Assembly (NCBI GenBank): GCA_036013505.1
Contig: CP107851.1
Location: forward strand, 310,001-374,000
DNA from: Streptomyces sp. NBC_00510
GTDB lineage: Bacteria; Actinomycetota; Actinomycetes; Streptomycetales; Streptomycetaceae
Length of the DNA stretch: 64,000 nt
Direction: 5' to 3'
The notes beneath the pieces are model-generated. The model was not told where the DNA came from, did no database searches, and worked only from the letters and a program-made list of their open reading frames with translations. Below, in pieces: positions 36,987 to 46,050 of this stretch. Position 1 is the first letter of the stretch. The number at the start of each line of letters is the position of its first letter. A program made the translations under genes and the position numbers.

Positions 36987-39212
36987 ATGCAGCGGTTCGG
37001 TGACAGCCGCCCCAATGCGGCGGCATCCGGAGGCCCCACCGGCAGGAGCCTGCTACTGGTTGAGGCCTTCCAGTACCTGGTGAATGAACTCGGCGCTTTC
37101 CATGGGGTCGTCTACCTCGCGCAGTCAAAACGCTCCCAGCTCTTCTCGGCAGTGGTGGGAGGAGCACCTCCCAGCGTCTTCACCGTGCCCGAGTGGGTTT
37201 CCTACGACAGTGACAGCTCACCTGCCGTCGCGTATCGCACGGCACGTGTCGTGTCTCGCCCCGATCCCTGCTCTTCCGAATACAGTGACAGGGACTCTCC
37301 GCCTCTCATGCCTTACCCGCATTATGTCGTCTCTGTACCACTGACAGATGCCGGGGAGACGTACGGAGTACTCACCGGCCAGTGGGCGCCAGCCTTTCCC
37401 AGCGATCGACTGTGGGTGCTCGAGCGGATGGAAGAACTAGGCCGACGGCTGAGTTCAGAGCTGGTCGACTGCCAGCCTGCAGACCTGGGCGCATCGTTCA
37501 TGCAAACTCCCATCATCATTCCGGTGCTCTCCAACCCACCGCCGCGTCACGACGCCACCGAGAATCCCTGGGGACTCAATGACGCGCCCGGGTCTTCTGC
37601 GCTCTCGATGATGTACCAAGTACACAAACTTTCAGCCGCCTTCAATGAAGCATTCCAGCTGGACGATGTGATGCGAGCAACCCGCGACCGCATCATGGTT
37701 CCGTTCCGCGCCCACGCATTTCTGGTGGCGATAGTTCAGGAGGGGAGGGTCCAAATCGTCGGTCGCCATGAGGCCGCGGCCGCGGCACGCGAGATACATG
37801 ACTCCAGCATCGAAGATGCTTTCACGGGCTCCGACACTCTGCGGACGAGGGCACCCATCTTTATTCCTGATACTAAAACACTCGCGCAATACTCCTGCGC
37901 TCTCATGAGTGATTCGGCAGCGGCCGCCATTGTGCCCTTCAACGCCAGTGGCGGTCTGAAAGGGTTCATTCTCCTCGCCTTCGGAACTCCACGCCGCATC
38001 GAAGCAGAGGAGCAGGCCGTCCTCATGATGATGGCGGCTCAGCTCGCCACGGCTGTCGAACGGGCCCACCTTCACGAACGTAAGCACGCCCTTGCAGATG
38101 TCCTTCAGCAGAAACTCCTGCCGCGCACCCTCCCAGATTTTCCGGAGGTCACGCTAGCCGCGCGCTACCTACCCGCTGAGTCGGCCGGCACCGGCCTGGG
38201 CGGTGACTGGTACGACGTGGTCCCCATGCCCGGGAGCCAGGTCGGCCTGATCGTCGGGGACGTAGAAGGACACAACGTCAACAGCGCCGCAATCATGGGA
38301 CAGTTGCGTAGCGGTTGCCGTGCCTACGCTGCCGAAGGGCACCGGCCCACTGACGTACTGGCGCGCGCCAGTGACCTGCTGGCCGAACTGGATACGGATC
38401 TGTACGCCACGTGCTGCTTTGTGCGCGTCGACCCCGAAAGCGACGTCTGCGAGATCGCACTCGCCGGCCATCCCCCTCCAGTCCTCCGGTGTCCCGATGC
38501 AGGAGTCGTGGTCCCCCCAACACGTGCCAACATCCCGCTCGCCGTAACGTCCGGTTACGCCTACAGCAGCACTGAGGTCACCATACGTCCGGGCACCCTT
38601 TTGATGCTGTACACGGACGGCATTCTCTTCGACGTAGATCCCGTCTCCGACGCCCGCACTCTCCTCGAGGCCGCGGGAACCGCTGATCATCACTCACTGC
38701 ACGCGTTGACAGACCTCATGGTCTCACATGTCACGAACGGCAGACGGAATATTGATGACCTCGCTCTCCTGCTTGCACTGTATGAGGGGGGAGACAGTCA
38801 CGGAGAATTCAGCAGGGTGGCCCGCATGTCGATCCGAAAGCGTGACATCCGGAGCGTCAAGTCAGCCCGGAAATTCGTAAGGAACTATCTCCTCGACCGA
38901 GATCGATCCGACATCGTCGGCGACGCCGAGGTGATCGTCTCTGAAGTCATAACAAACGGCCTGATTCATGCGGACAGTGACGTGGAACTGCGATTGCGAG
39001 GCTACCCAGATCGGATTCACATAGAAGTTCAAGATACGAACGCAAGGCCCCCTGTTCCCACATCATTCATCGAGAGCGAGGAAGAGAACTCTGTCGCGGA
39101 ACACGGCCGGGGACTCGGCATAGTAGAAAATCTCTCCTCCGCCTGGGGCACATCCCCCCACGGCCGAGGAAAGACGGTTTGGATTGATCTTTCATTCACC
39201 GGCGCCAAGTAG
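36987..39212 (+). CDS. PP2C (SpoIIE-type) phosphatase with GAF sensors and C-terminal histidine-kinase-like ATPase
   Basis: About 741-residue cytoplasmic signalling protein. Two GAF-like sensor regions (about 20-160 and 210-375) are followed by a SpoIIE phosphatase (about 385-595) with metal ligands in GGDWYDVV (404), VGDVEGHNVNSAA (424), YTDGILFD and DDLALLL (about 590). A HATPase_c_2 domain follows at about 615-741 (EVIVSEVITNGLIHAD N-box, HGRGLGIVENL G-box). The combination suggests a self-contained switch: the phosphatase dephosphorylates anti-anti-sigma proteins while the ATPase acts as anti-sigma/kinase. The start is uncertain; ATG 36987 is preceded only by GGAAA. No sigma-factor gene is adjacent. 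Confidence 0.93.
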   Translation: MQRFGDSRPNAAASGGPTGRSLLLVEAFQYLVNELGAFHGVVYLAQSKRSQLFSAVVGGAPPSVFTVPEWVSYDSDSSPAVAYRTARVVSRPDPCSSEYSDRDSPPLMPYPHYVVSVPLTDAGETYGVLTGQWAPAFPSDRLWVLERMEELGRRLSSELVDCQPADLGASFMQTPIIIPVLSNPPPRHDATENPWGLNDAPGSSALSMMYQVHKLSAAFNEAFQLDDVMRATRDRIMVPFRAHAFLVAIVQEGRVQIVGRHEAAAAAREIHDSSIEDAFTGSDTLRTRAPIFIPDTKTLAQYSCALMSDSAAAAIVPFNASGGLKGFILLAFGTPRRIEAEEQAVLMMMAAQLATAVERAHLHERKHALADVLQQKLLPRTLPDFPEVTLAARYLPAESAGTGLGGDWYDVVPMPGSQVGLIVGDVEGHNVNSAAIMGQLRSGCRAYAAEGHRPTDVLARASDLLAELDTDLYATCCFVRVDPESDVCEIALAGHPPPVLRCPDAGVVVPPTRANIPLAVTSGYAYSSTEVTIRPGTLLMLYTDGILFDVDPVSDARTLLEAAGTADHHSLHALTDLMVSHVTNGRRNIDDLALLLALYEGGDSHGEFSRVARMSIRKRDIRSVKSARKFVRNYLLDRDRSDIVGDAEVIVSEVITNGLIHADSDVELRLRGYPDRIHIEVQDTNARPPVPTSFIESEEENSVAEHGRGLGIVENLSSAWGTSPHGRGKTVWIDLSFTGAK

Positions 39213-39304
39213 CTTCAAAGTCTACGGAAAGACGCTTAAGCGGGTGGAACGAGAGATCTTGCGGGCACGGCCAGAATCTGGCGCTCCCATGCGCACGCAC
39301 ACCT

Positions 39305-40225
39305 TCAAACCGGAGGATTGAAACGCGAGAAGCCAGGCGCAGACCATGTCAGACCGTCGTAATGATGCTCTATCTGAACTACCTGGTTGCTTTCGAACTC
39401 CACAACTCTATTTGCTTCAGGGAACGCCTCGTCGTCCTGGGGATCCCAGTTTATTCGCGCTGCGCCTGTCAGTTGGAGCGACGTGGCGGACTGCCAATCG
39501 ACGAACAAGAGTCCGGCGGCCGGGTTCTCCACGATGTTGCCGAGAGTCATCAGCATGTTGTTGCCGTGATAGTCGGGCCAGATGAGCTGGTTCGATGTGA
39601 CCACCCGGACGAATCCTGGGTTCCCTCCTCGATGAGACACATCGGCATCGCCATCGGTCGAGAGTGACGCGACGAAGAACGTGTCGGCCGTAGCAATCAT
39701 GTTCTGTTGCGGACCGCCGAGGGCGGTACTTCTCGACGCGAGTCGATCGCCGGCCCTTGGCGCGGATTCCGCTGTCCGGCTTTGAATGTACTGGGGGCAG
39801 TTGCCGTATGCCTGGTCGACAGAAAGCAGCAGGCCGTCGGGAAGTGGTGTCACACGGCCGTTGACACGCAGCCTGCGCCGTCTGGCGAAATCGATGGACA
39901 GTGTCCCCAGTCGAGTGCCAGTGCGAAGTGCTTCGGCAAGCGGATCAACATCCACGGGTACGGCAGCTATTTCGAGTGTATATGGATCCCGAACACGGAT
40001 GAATCCTGGCTCACCGTAGAGGGCGGAAGCCCACACCCGTCCCGACTGATCCGATCCACCAATGATGAGCATCCTTTGACGCGCCAGAAAATCCGATGCT
40101 CCCAAGGGAAGAGCGCGCCCGATCATCGGCCGGATACGGTTGGCCTCCAGACGGACCCCGGCCCGGGTCTGAGCGGCCAACTCGCCTGCATGGTAAGACG
40201 CTGGATCTTGCTGATGACCAGTCAT
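39305..40225 (-). CDS. Pyridoxamine 5'-phosphate oxidase-like flavin-binding protein (DUF-type, two-barrel)
   Basis: 306-residue protein of the PNPOx-like split-barrel superfamily, in the longer two-domain form. Recognisable segments: LPLGASDFLARQRMLIIGGS, DQSGRVWASALYGEPGFIRV, GTLSIDFARRRRLRVNGRV, DQAYGNCPQYIQSR, then the second barrel with ATADTFFVASLSTDGDADVS, HRGGNPGFVRV and LPDYHGN-like WPDYHGNNMLMTLGNI, and VDWQSATSLQLTGAARI. Such proteins bind FMN or F420 and may reduce or oxidise small molecules. Divergent from a TetR gene, its probable regulator. Confidence 0.92.
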   Translation of the reverse strand: MTGHQQDPASYHAGELAAQTRAGVRLEANRIRPMIGRALPLGASDFLARQRMLIIGGSDQSGRVWASALYGEPGFIRVRDPYTLEIAAVPVDVDPLAEALRTGTRLGTLSIDFARRRRLRVNGRVTPLPDGLLLSVDQAYGNCPQYIQSRTAESAPRAGDRLASRSTALGGPQQNMIATADTFFVASLSTDGDADVSHRGGNPGFVRVVTSNQLIWPDYHGNNMLMTLGNIVENPAAGLLFVDWQSATSLQLTGAARINWDPQDDEAFPEANRVVEFESNQVVQIEHHYDGLTWSAPGFSRFNPPV

Positions 40226-40523
40226 AAGCGCACCTGGCGTCGATGGTTTACAAACCCGTCGCGGAACTGTGCGGGCAGAAATTCTGCCCCCGTTTCAGGA
40301 TATGGCAACGGCAAACAGCCCGCGATAGAAGACGGCCTATAAAGCTGTGGCACGTGGAGCCGTTGCGGGCGCTCCCACGCGGGGTGTGGGCCGGGGGGGG
40401 TGCGGCGACGCGTCGCGACCCGCAAGGTCTCCGCGAGAGACTTGGACGGAGGCAGCATGCGACGAGACAGCCACTCAAAGTGAAGATATGGAACAAAGAG
40501 TCAAGAACTGATAGGGTGACGAT

Positions 40524-41126
40524 ATGGCACGCCCTAGAAGCTTCGATGAGACCCAGGTCCTGGATTCGGCACGTGAGCAATTTTGGAACCGCGGCTACGC
40601 TGCCACAACGCTCGAGGACTTGGTCGCCGCCACAGGCCTGGGCAAGGGCAGCCTGTACGGAGCGTTCGGGGACAAACGTCAACTCTTCCTGAACCTGTTG
40701 AACACTTACTGCAGCGAGCAACTGCGTGACGTTGAGCAGACACTCACCGGTCCTGGCACTGCCATGGAATGCCTCACTCGACTCTTCGAAGGCGTGGCCA
40801 ACGGCTACGCAGCCGATGCGCAACGCCGAGGCTGTTTCATGGTCAACAGCACCTCTGAGCTTCATGGGCAAGAATCCGACGTCGCCGCCCTGGCTCGGGC
40901 AACGTACCAACGCGTTGAAGACCTCCTGGTCGCCTGCGTGAAGGAGGCGCAAAAAGAGGGGGCGGTCGACGCGAGCGCTGACCCGCAAGAGCTGGGCCGG
41001 CTACTCCTGGCAGCCCTGCAGGGCATTGAATTTCTCGCGAAGACCAACATGGACGCCTCGGCGCTTCTGCAGATCGGCCGAGCCGCGCTGAACCAGCTGC
41101 CCGGCGGACGCCAGGAGACCGGATGA
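40524..41126 (+). CDS. TetR/AcrR-family transcriptional regulator
   Basis: 200-residue repressor with an N-terminal TetR helix-turn-helix: ETQVLDSAREQFWNRGYAAT, TLEDLVAATGLGKGSLYGAF and GDKRQLFLNLLNTY. The C-terminal ligand domain (TetR_C_11-like) includes RGCFMVNSTSELHGQESDVA and LAALQGIEFLAKTNMDASAL. RBS AGGGTGA upstream of ATG. It is transcribed away from the PNPOx-like gene with about 300 bases between, the usual arrangement for an electrophile- or drug-sensing TetR and its oxidoreductase target. No clear palindrome was found in the intergenic region. Confidence 0.95.
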   Translation: MARPRSFDETQVLDSAREQFWNRGYAATTLEDLVAATGLGKGSLYGAFGDKRQLFLNLLNTYCSEQLRDVEQTLTGPGTAMECLTRLFEGVANGYAADAQRRGCFMVNSTSELHGQESDVAALARATYQRVEDLLVACVKEAQKEGAVDASADPQELGRLLLAALQGIEFLAKTNMDASALLQIGRAALNQLPGGRQETG

Positions 41127-41309
41127 GGTCGTCCCTGAGCCCTGCTACCAGACTGGGTCTCCGGACACGAACGCACCCCGTGCCCTCGCCCTGAAAGAGC
41201 ATCGCTGGGGACCGACCGTCCATCCCCATGCGCACACCTGTGGGGCCGCACATGATCGGGACCCCGCCCTGACAAGGTCCGCTTTCTGCAGACAGTCGGT
41301 CCTGGTCGT

Positions 41310-41337
41310 CGAACTCATAGCGCCGAACTCATAGCGC
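41310..41337. repeat. 14-bp tandem duplication
   Basis: CGAACTCATAGCGC occurs twice head to tail, at the edge of the IS3 remnant. The length is not a multiple of three, so it also shifts the frame. Confidence 0.9.
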
Positions 41338-41640
41338 AGATCAGCCGCATGCACGCCGGCAAATTCGGCGTCTACCGGGTCCGCAAGGTCTGGCGGCATC
41401 TGAACGTGCCGGCATACCGGTAGCCCGCCACGGTCGCGCGGCTGATGCGCGACCTCGGTCTGGACGCCACTCGCCGCGGTTGGTGCATGCGCACCACCAT
41501 CCACAACGACGGCCATGAGAGGACCCTGAACTGCCTCGACGCCGTGTCCCGTCCGAGCGAGCGGTGGGTCGCTGAACCATCCACATCGCGTTCGCCGTGG
41601 ACAAGTACTCCCGAACGATCGTCGGCTGGACCGGGAGGTC
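41324..41640 (+). pseudogene. IS3-family OrfB transposase remnant
   Basis: Reads GVYRVRKVWRHLNV, then an in-frame stop, ATVARLMRDLGLDATRRG, a damaged RWVAE in place of the catalytic (R/C)WVAD(F/T), and in another frame IHIAFAVDKYSRTIVGWTG, all in the order of IS3 OrfB. At least one stop and one frameshift; both ends are missing. It is a different subtype from the IS3 at 14.6 kb. The following sequence to about 41830 may be more of the same relic but is not recognisable. Confidence 0.75.
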
Positions 41641-42071
41641 CGATTCCAAGAGGCCATGATGCAGCTGTCTTCGGCGGGAACTCGGTGGAGTGCCACTGTC
41701 GACGTATGCGACCGCCTCGGTTTTCCGAGAGGCGTCGGGGCGGCCTTGTGGGTCACGCTTTGGCGCCGCGCCCCAGTGCTCTTGGGCTAAAGACCAATCT
41801 TCCGCAGGTGCTGCCGAATCCGGACTCAGGCCATGCGGATAGTTAGGCGGCGCATACCCAGATTCGCCATACCGTCCATGGACGGACAATCTAGCGACAT
41901 AAGGGACGTGCCGGTCCTCAACGGTCACTTATATCGGTCGGAGTCGTCCAGCCAGTCTTGTCGGAGGGGATGAGGCCGGTGTGGGTGCGTTCCATTGCGT
42001 GGAATTCCCCCCCATTTTACGCCCCCTAAGCGCGGTGAAAAGCAGGTGTGGACAACTCCCCTTCGACCTCG
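41641..42071. other. Gap, decayed DNA
   Basis: About 430 bases after the IS3 remnant with no coding stretch on either strand that could be supported. Confidence 0.5.
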
Positions 42072-42470
42072 TCAGTTCGCGTAGGCCTCGGACACCTTAA
42101 GCGTGTCCTCGTAAAGATACATCTTGACGATCTTGTCACCGGCTACCTGAAAGTGCATGGCTATGGGCATCTCGTAGATGCGCCCCGTGCCCTTGGCGAC
42201 GCGCGTGAACCGGCCCAGCATGACCGCATGGTCGCCGTCGACGAGAAGTGCTTCCACCTGGTCGACGTTCTTCTCAGGAACGATGTTTGCCACGAGGGTT
42301 CGCATATAGTCCGCCACGTCGCTTCCCCTGTGACGATGCCCCGTCCAGGGCAGCGAAGAAGATCCGGGAACGTACCAGTCGATTTCTTCCGCGAATACCT
42401 CAGTGACTGCATCCGGGTCCCCGGTGGCCAGCAGCCCGAAGAACTTCTCCACAATCTCACGTGTTGTCAT
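42072..42470 (-). CDS. SnoaL-like (ketosteroid-isomerase-type) protein
   Basis: 132-residue NTF2-fold protein. ATG 42470 has GGAAGG eight bases upstream; an upstream TTG is unlikely. Typical order: REIVEKFFGLLATGDPDAVT, EVFAEEIDWYVPGSSSLPWT, GHRHRGSDVADYMRTLVANI, VEALLVDGDHAVMLGRFTRV and the C-terminal HFQVAGDKIVKMYLYEDTLK. The Trp-x-Val/Pro-Gly and 'W(T)GxxxG' features are those of the limonene-epoxide hydrolase/ketosteroid isomerase-like subgroup. It lies alone between two mobile-element remnants. Function unknown. Confidence 0.88.
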   Translation of the reverse strand: MTTREIVEKFFGLLATGDPDAVTEVFAEEIDWYVPGSSSLPWTGHRHRGSDVADYMRTLVANIVPEKNVDQVEALLVDGDHAVMLGRFTRVAKGTGRIYEMPIAMHFQVAGDKIVKMYLYEDTLKVSEAYAN

Positions 42471-42859
42471 GATCAATACCTTCCAGAGCAGGAGACATGC
42501 AGTCTCAGTTCAGGACGAGAGGTTGATGCACGAATGACCGGGTCACTGCGGGCCTGGCTTTTTGTGTGCGAAACAAAGAGATATCGATAGCTTTCGGGGG
42601 AAACCCGTGCACTTCGTACATGCAGTAGAGCAGATGTGGACCGTAGAGTCAAAAACTGTCGACGCCGTACTCACCCGCACCCCTCCCGCAAGGCGATCGG
42701 CAAGTTCCAGGGCCAGTTCGCGGCCGTCCCAGCGCAAGGGGGCACTCCACTCGGGGCGGGTCATCTGGCAGGCGCACGCATGGCGCTGGAAGCGACGTTC
42801 GCCACAACCTGCCGAGCCGAATCCGGGCGGTACTACTGATGATCTCGGTGGGATATCGC
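42471..42859. other. Gap between SnoaL-like gene and IS256 left end
   Basis: About 390 bases; promoter of the SnoaL-like gene and otherwise unrecognised sequence. Confidence 0.5.
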
Positions 42860-42984
42860 GAGCAATGCTCAGAACTTGTGGATCGTTTCGGTTCCGGGGG
42901 GCATGCAGAGGGCGTACCTTCCCGAATGATCCGTAAGGTCTCCGAGTAGGCCCGCGTTGCAGCGCGGGTCGGGAAGGCACGCCC

Positions 42985-44055
42985 GTGCTCAGCGTAGTCA
43001 CCGAAGACGGCTCTACCCAGTCCGGTTCCCTGATCGATGAGATCGTGCGCGAGGGCGCTCGCCGGATGCTGGCTGCCGCGCTGGAGGCAGAGGTCAACCA
43101 GTACATAGCCGAGTTGGTTGCCGAGACTGACGAGCGCGGGCACCGCCTGGTGGTCCGCAACGGCCACCGGCCCCGAACCGTGGTCACCGCCGCAGGTCCC
43201 GTCGAGGTCAGGGCCCCGCGGGTGAACGACCGCCGCGTCGACGACGCTACGGGCGAGCGCAAGCGGTTCTCCTCGAAGATCCTCGCGCCGTGGTGCCGCA
43301 AGTCGCCGAAGGTCTCCGAGGTGCTACCACTGCTCTACCTGCACGGACTGTCCTCCGGGGATTTTGTCCCCGTGCTGGAGCAGATCCTCGGCGGTACCGC
43401 CGGCCTGTCCCTGGCCCCCGTCACCCGGCTGACCAAGCAGTGGAGCGACGACCACGCCGCCTTCCAGGACCGGGACCTGTCCGACCGTGACTTCGTCTAC
43501 GTTTGGGCCGACGGCGTGCACCCCAAGGTTCGCCTCGGCCAGGCCCACTCGTGCGTCCTGGTCCTGATCGGCGTCCGTCTCGATGGCACGAAGGAGTTTG
43601 ATCGCCCTGGCCGAGGGCCTGCGGGAGTCCACCGAGTCGTGGGCCGACCTGCTGCGCGACTGCCGCCGCAGGGGCATGCGCGACCCCGAGCTGGTGGTCG
43701 GCGACGGCGCGATGGGCATTTGGCGGGCGCTCGCCGAGGTCTTCCCGACCGCCCGGCCGCAGAGGTGCTGGGTTCACAAAACGCGCAATGTCACCAACTG
43801 CCTGCCCAAGTCAGCACAGCCCGGGGCGACGAAGGCGATGCAGGAGATAGTCGACTTTCTCCACTGTCAAGCTCCGAACCAAGGTCACCCGAGGCGCGGG
43901 CAGCCCGGCGGCCGCGCTCGCGATGGTGTTCAAGCTGGCCGAGTCCGCCCAGGCGAGATGGCGCGCGATCAGCGGCGCCCACCTGGTGCCCCTGGTCCGC
44001 GCCGGCGCACGGTTCGAGCGGAGTCCTGGTCGAGCGAGAGGAACAGGCCGCATGA
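42985..44055 (+). pseudogene. IS256-family mutator-type transposase, frameshifted and internally deleted
   Basis: Begins at MLSVVTEDGSTQSGSLIDEI. Conserved parts: EAEVNQYIAEL, VRNGHRPRTVVTAAGPVEVR, LYLHGLSSGDFVPVLEQILG and YVWADGVHPKVRL with the first Asp. An extra T in TTT (43597-43599) breaks the frame, which resumes as LIALAEGLRESTESWADLLR and VVGDGAMGIWRAL (second Asp), RCWVHKTRNV and KAMQEI. About 70 residues are then missing, and the C-terminus STVKLRTKVTRGAG...SAQARWRAI appears in a third frame, ending VLVEREEQAA. It is certainly inactive. Confidence 0.88.
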
Positions 44056-44519
44056 CCGTCCGCGACATCCTGCATAATCCGGACGAACACGTCCGTTTCG
44101 TGGCCTACCTCGACGAGCTGCAGCACGTCGCCGATGCGGACGAGGTCGACCTGGTCAGCGGCGTGCTCAGCGATCCGGACCAGACGATGGCCCAGTCCGC
44201 CGTGCTGCGGCACCTGGACCGCCGCGCCGTCGACCTCCACCCCGGTCCTGCCTATGAGGAGTGGGCACAGGCGATGACCGGGGCGACGATCGACCACCCG
44301 TTCCTGGCTCAGCGCCTGCGGGAGTGGTCACTCTTCCGCGCCGTCACGCTCAAGCTGCCCTGGCAGGCGGACGACCTGCTTGCGTCGTCCAACTGGCTCC
44401 AGCTCAAGACCGCCGCCGGGACGAACGCCGAGGCCATCGAGGTCCTCGCCGAGTCCGGCCGCACCAAGCGGATCCGCAACACTGCCAGGACCGGCCTGGA
44501 CCACTCGAGCAAGAGCTGA
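44052..44519 (+). CDS. Unknown protein coupled to IS256 transposase
   Basis: 155 residues starting at an ATGA overlap with the transposase stop (ATG 44052, TGA 44053-44055), with GAGAGG upstream. Largely helical and acidic, it starts MTVRDILHNPDEHVRFVAYL, has DADEVDLVSGVLSDPDQTMA and LRHLDRRAVDLHPGPAYEEW, and ends in a basic helix GRTKRIRNTARTGL. It lies inside the candidate IS ends, so it is an accessory gene of the element rather than of the host. No known domain recognised. It is intact although the transposase is dead. Possible roles are regulation of transposition or a helper factor. Confidence 0.65.
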   Translation: MTVRDILHNPDEHVRFVAYLDELQHVADADEVDLVSGVLSDPDQTMAQSAVLRHLDRRAVDLHPGPAYEEWAQAMTGATIDHPFLAQRLREWSLFRAVTLKLPWQADDLLASSNWLQLKTAAGTNAEAIEVLAESGRTKRIRNTARTGLDHSSKS

Positions 44520-44739
44520 AGTCAGCTGACCCACAACTCTTGACTATTGCTCCGACTCGCGCACGCAACGCATGGGCTGTATCGGGGCGCGTCTCGAGGC
44601 GCTTGCCGATGGCACTCAGCGCGGAGCCGTGGTCTGGGGATCGCTCTGACAGCTCTGATGACGCTGAGGGATGAGTGTCCAAGCCCCGCAACTTTGCGTT
44701 CGACCTCGTTGCCGGGCTGGGTCGAGGTGTTGTCGCGGG

Positions 44740-45215
44740 CGTCTACAACGGCGTACGGGCTGCGCGTGGCGCATCCGCGGCAGCGTCGGGGCGTCGTCGC
44801 CCACCTCGCAGCGCAGCACGTCGGTATGGAGCAGCCGCAGCGTGATCGGCCGCTCCGCGTACCGCACCGCATTGGTGACCACCTCGCTGACCTGCAGCTC
44901 GGTCGCCTCGGCCAGCGGCTCCAGGTTCCAGCGGCTCCAGGTTCCAGCGGCTGAGCGCCTGGCGCACCAGGCGCCGGGCCTGGCCGGCCGGCTGCGCCCG
45001 CAGTTCCAGGAATCAGTGGGCGACATCATGCCTCGCGATGCCGTCGAGCGGACGGCCAGCAGCGCGATGTCGTCGTCCCGGTCGCCCGGGCCGACGATCT
45101 CCAGCACCTCGTCGCACAGCGGCTCCAGCGGCGGCGGGCACAGCACCGCCGACGCCGTATGCAGCCACTCGCGCAGCATCTCGATGCCGCCCCCACACGT
45201 CACGGATGCAAGACT
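44740..45215 (-). pseudogene. Remnant of a PP2C phosphatase-ATPase regulator
   Basis: Fragments in successive frames: LCDEVLEIVGPGDRDDDIAL with LLAVR (end of a SpoIIE phosphatase), RRLVRQALSRWNLEPLAE-like sequence, then ELQVSEVVTNAVRYAERPIT (N-box of a HATPase_c_2 domain) and LRCEVGDDAPTLPR. A 16-bp tandem duplication at 44912 splits the ATPase frame, and at least one more frameshift occurs at about 45060. The original protein was probably like the phosphatases at 36987 and 51937. N-terminal sensor region absent. Confidence 0.65.
44912..44952. repeat. 16-bp tandem duplication
   Basis: CCAGCGGCTCCAGGTT twice plus a 9-base partial third copy. Sixteen bases shift the reading frame of the ATPase remnant. 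Confidence 0.9.
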
Positions 45216-45439
45216 CCACCAGGCCGGCGGAGACAGACTCCCCCCCTCCCTGAGGACCGCGACCCGGCGTGCCGTGCCCGCCTCAGCCCCCTGGGCCGCG
45301 TCATCTGCGCCCTTCGCCTGGCCCTGGCCCTGCTTCACCGAACGAACCGCCCTGCCCGCCGTGGGCGCGACCGTCCACGGCATCTGCGTCGCATGCGCCG
45401 GAGCCGGGCGCCGGAGCCGGGCCGATGTCCAGGATCAGG

Positions 45440-45720
45440 TCCCGGGACCGCAGGACGGAACGGGTGTCGAAACAGCGTGTGCTTCCCGCAGCCCGGCCGA
45501 ACCGGTGACGCCCGGCGACGGTCGCCCTGACGACGGCCATCGCGACCGTCCCGAAGTGAGCGCACAGGCAGGTCCGCGGTCCGCCGCCGAACAACATGAA
45601 AGCGTACGTGGGCGGCCGGCCGGGGACCGACCGATCCAGCGACCGGGCAGGAACGCGGCTGGCCGATCGTAGTGGCGCGGGTCCCGGTGGAGGACGAAGG
45701 GACTCATCGCGACCCGCTGA
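45440..45720 (-). pseudogene. Cytochrome P450 C-terminal remnant
   Basis: One frame reads LRPGQRVAMSPFVLHRDPRH and YDRPAAFLPGRW, the P450 region before the haem loop. A shifted frame reads FMLFGGGPRTCLCAHFGTVA with the haem-ligand Cys (consensus FGxGxRxCxG, here C in place of the last G), then MAVVRATVAGRHRF. Only about 80 residues remain, and the ExxR helix is not found. It is a small 3' fragment of a P450. Confidence 0.65.
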
Positions 45721-45779
45721 CCGGGCCGCAGCGGACAGCCGGCCGGCTCGGCGGGCCGGCTGACCGTCCTCCGAAACGA

Positions 45780-45990
45780 TCCGGCACCCCACCACGACGG
45801 CGCGGTCGGTGGCCGGTAGCCCGCCCGGGCTGAGGTCGACCACGACCAGCGGGCCGGTCGCCGGAGCGTAGTCGTCGACGAAGCCGTTGAAGCGCGACCG
45901 AGTCCAGGGCCCCGAACTCGTCTGCGCCAAAAAGGTCCCGCAGCGCGAGCAAGACACACTGGGCGAGCACCTCGCCGTACAACTCCTGGC
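45780..45990 (-). pseudogene. Unidentified protein C-terminal fragment
   Basis: Two frames give LYGEVLAQCVLLALRDLFGA with DEFGALDSVA and then FNGFVDDYAPATGPLVVVDL, separated by a one-base shift. The pattern (helix LxxLxELF followed by VxFNGxVxxxDPATG) resembles the C-terminal module attached to some actinobacterial restriction-endonuclease-like proteins; that likeness is from memory and weak. It is fused by rearrangement to the P450 remnant. Confidence 0.3.
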
Positions 45991-46050
45991 GCTGCGCCGC
46001 CGGGTGGTTGGTCTCCCGGTCCTGGTCTGCGCCGGGATGGATGGGCCGGG

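Larger units (their letters stand above)
42860..44552 (+). mobile_element. IS256-family element with a second (passenger) gene
   Basis: Candidate terminal inverted repeats: GAGCAATGCTCAG... at 42860 reading right, and GAGCAATAGTCAA... at 44552 reading left (about 19 of 25 bases match). Between them are a damaged transposase and a translationally coupled small gene. No target duplication was recognised. Confidence 0.6.
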
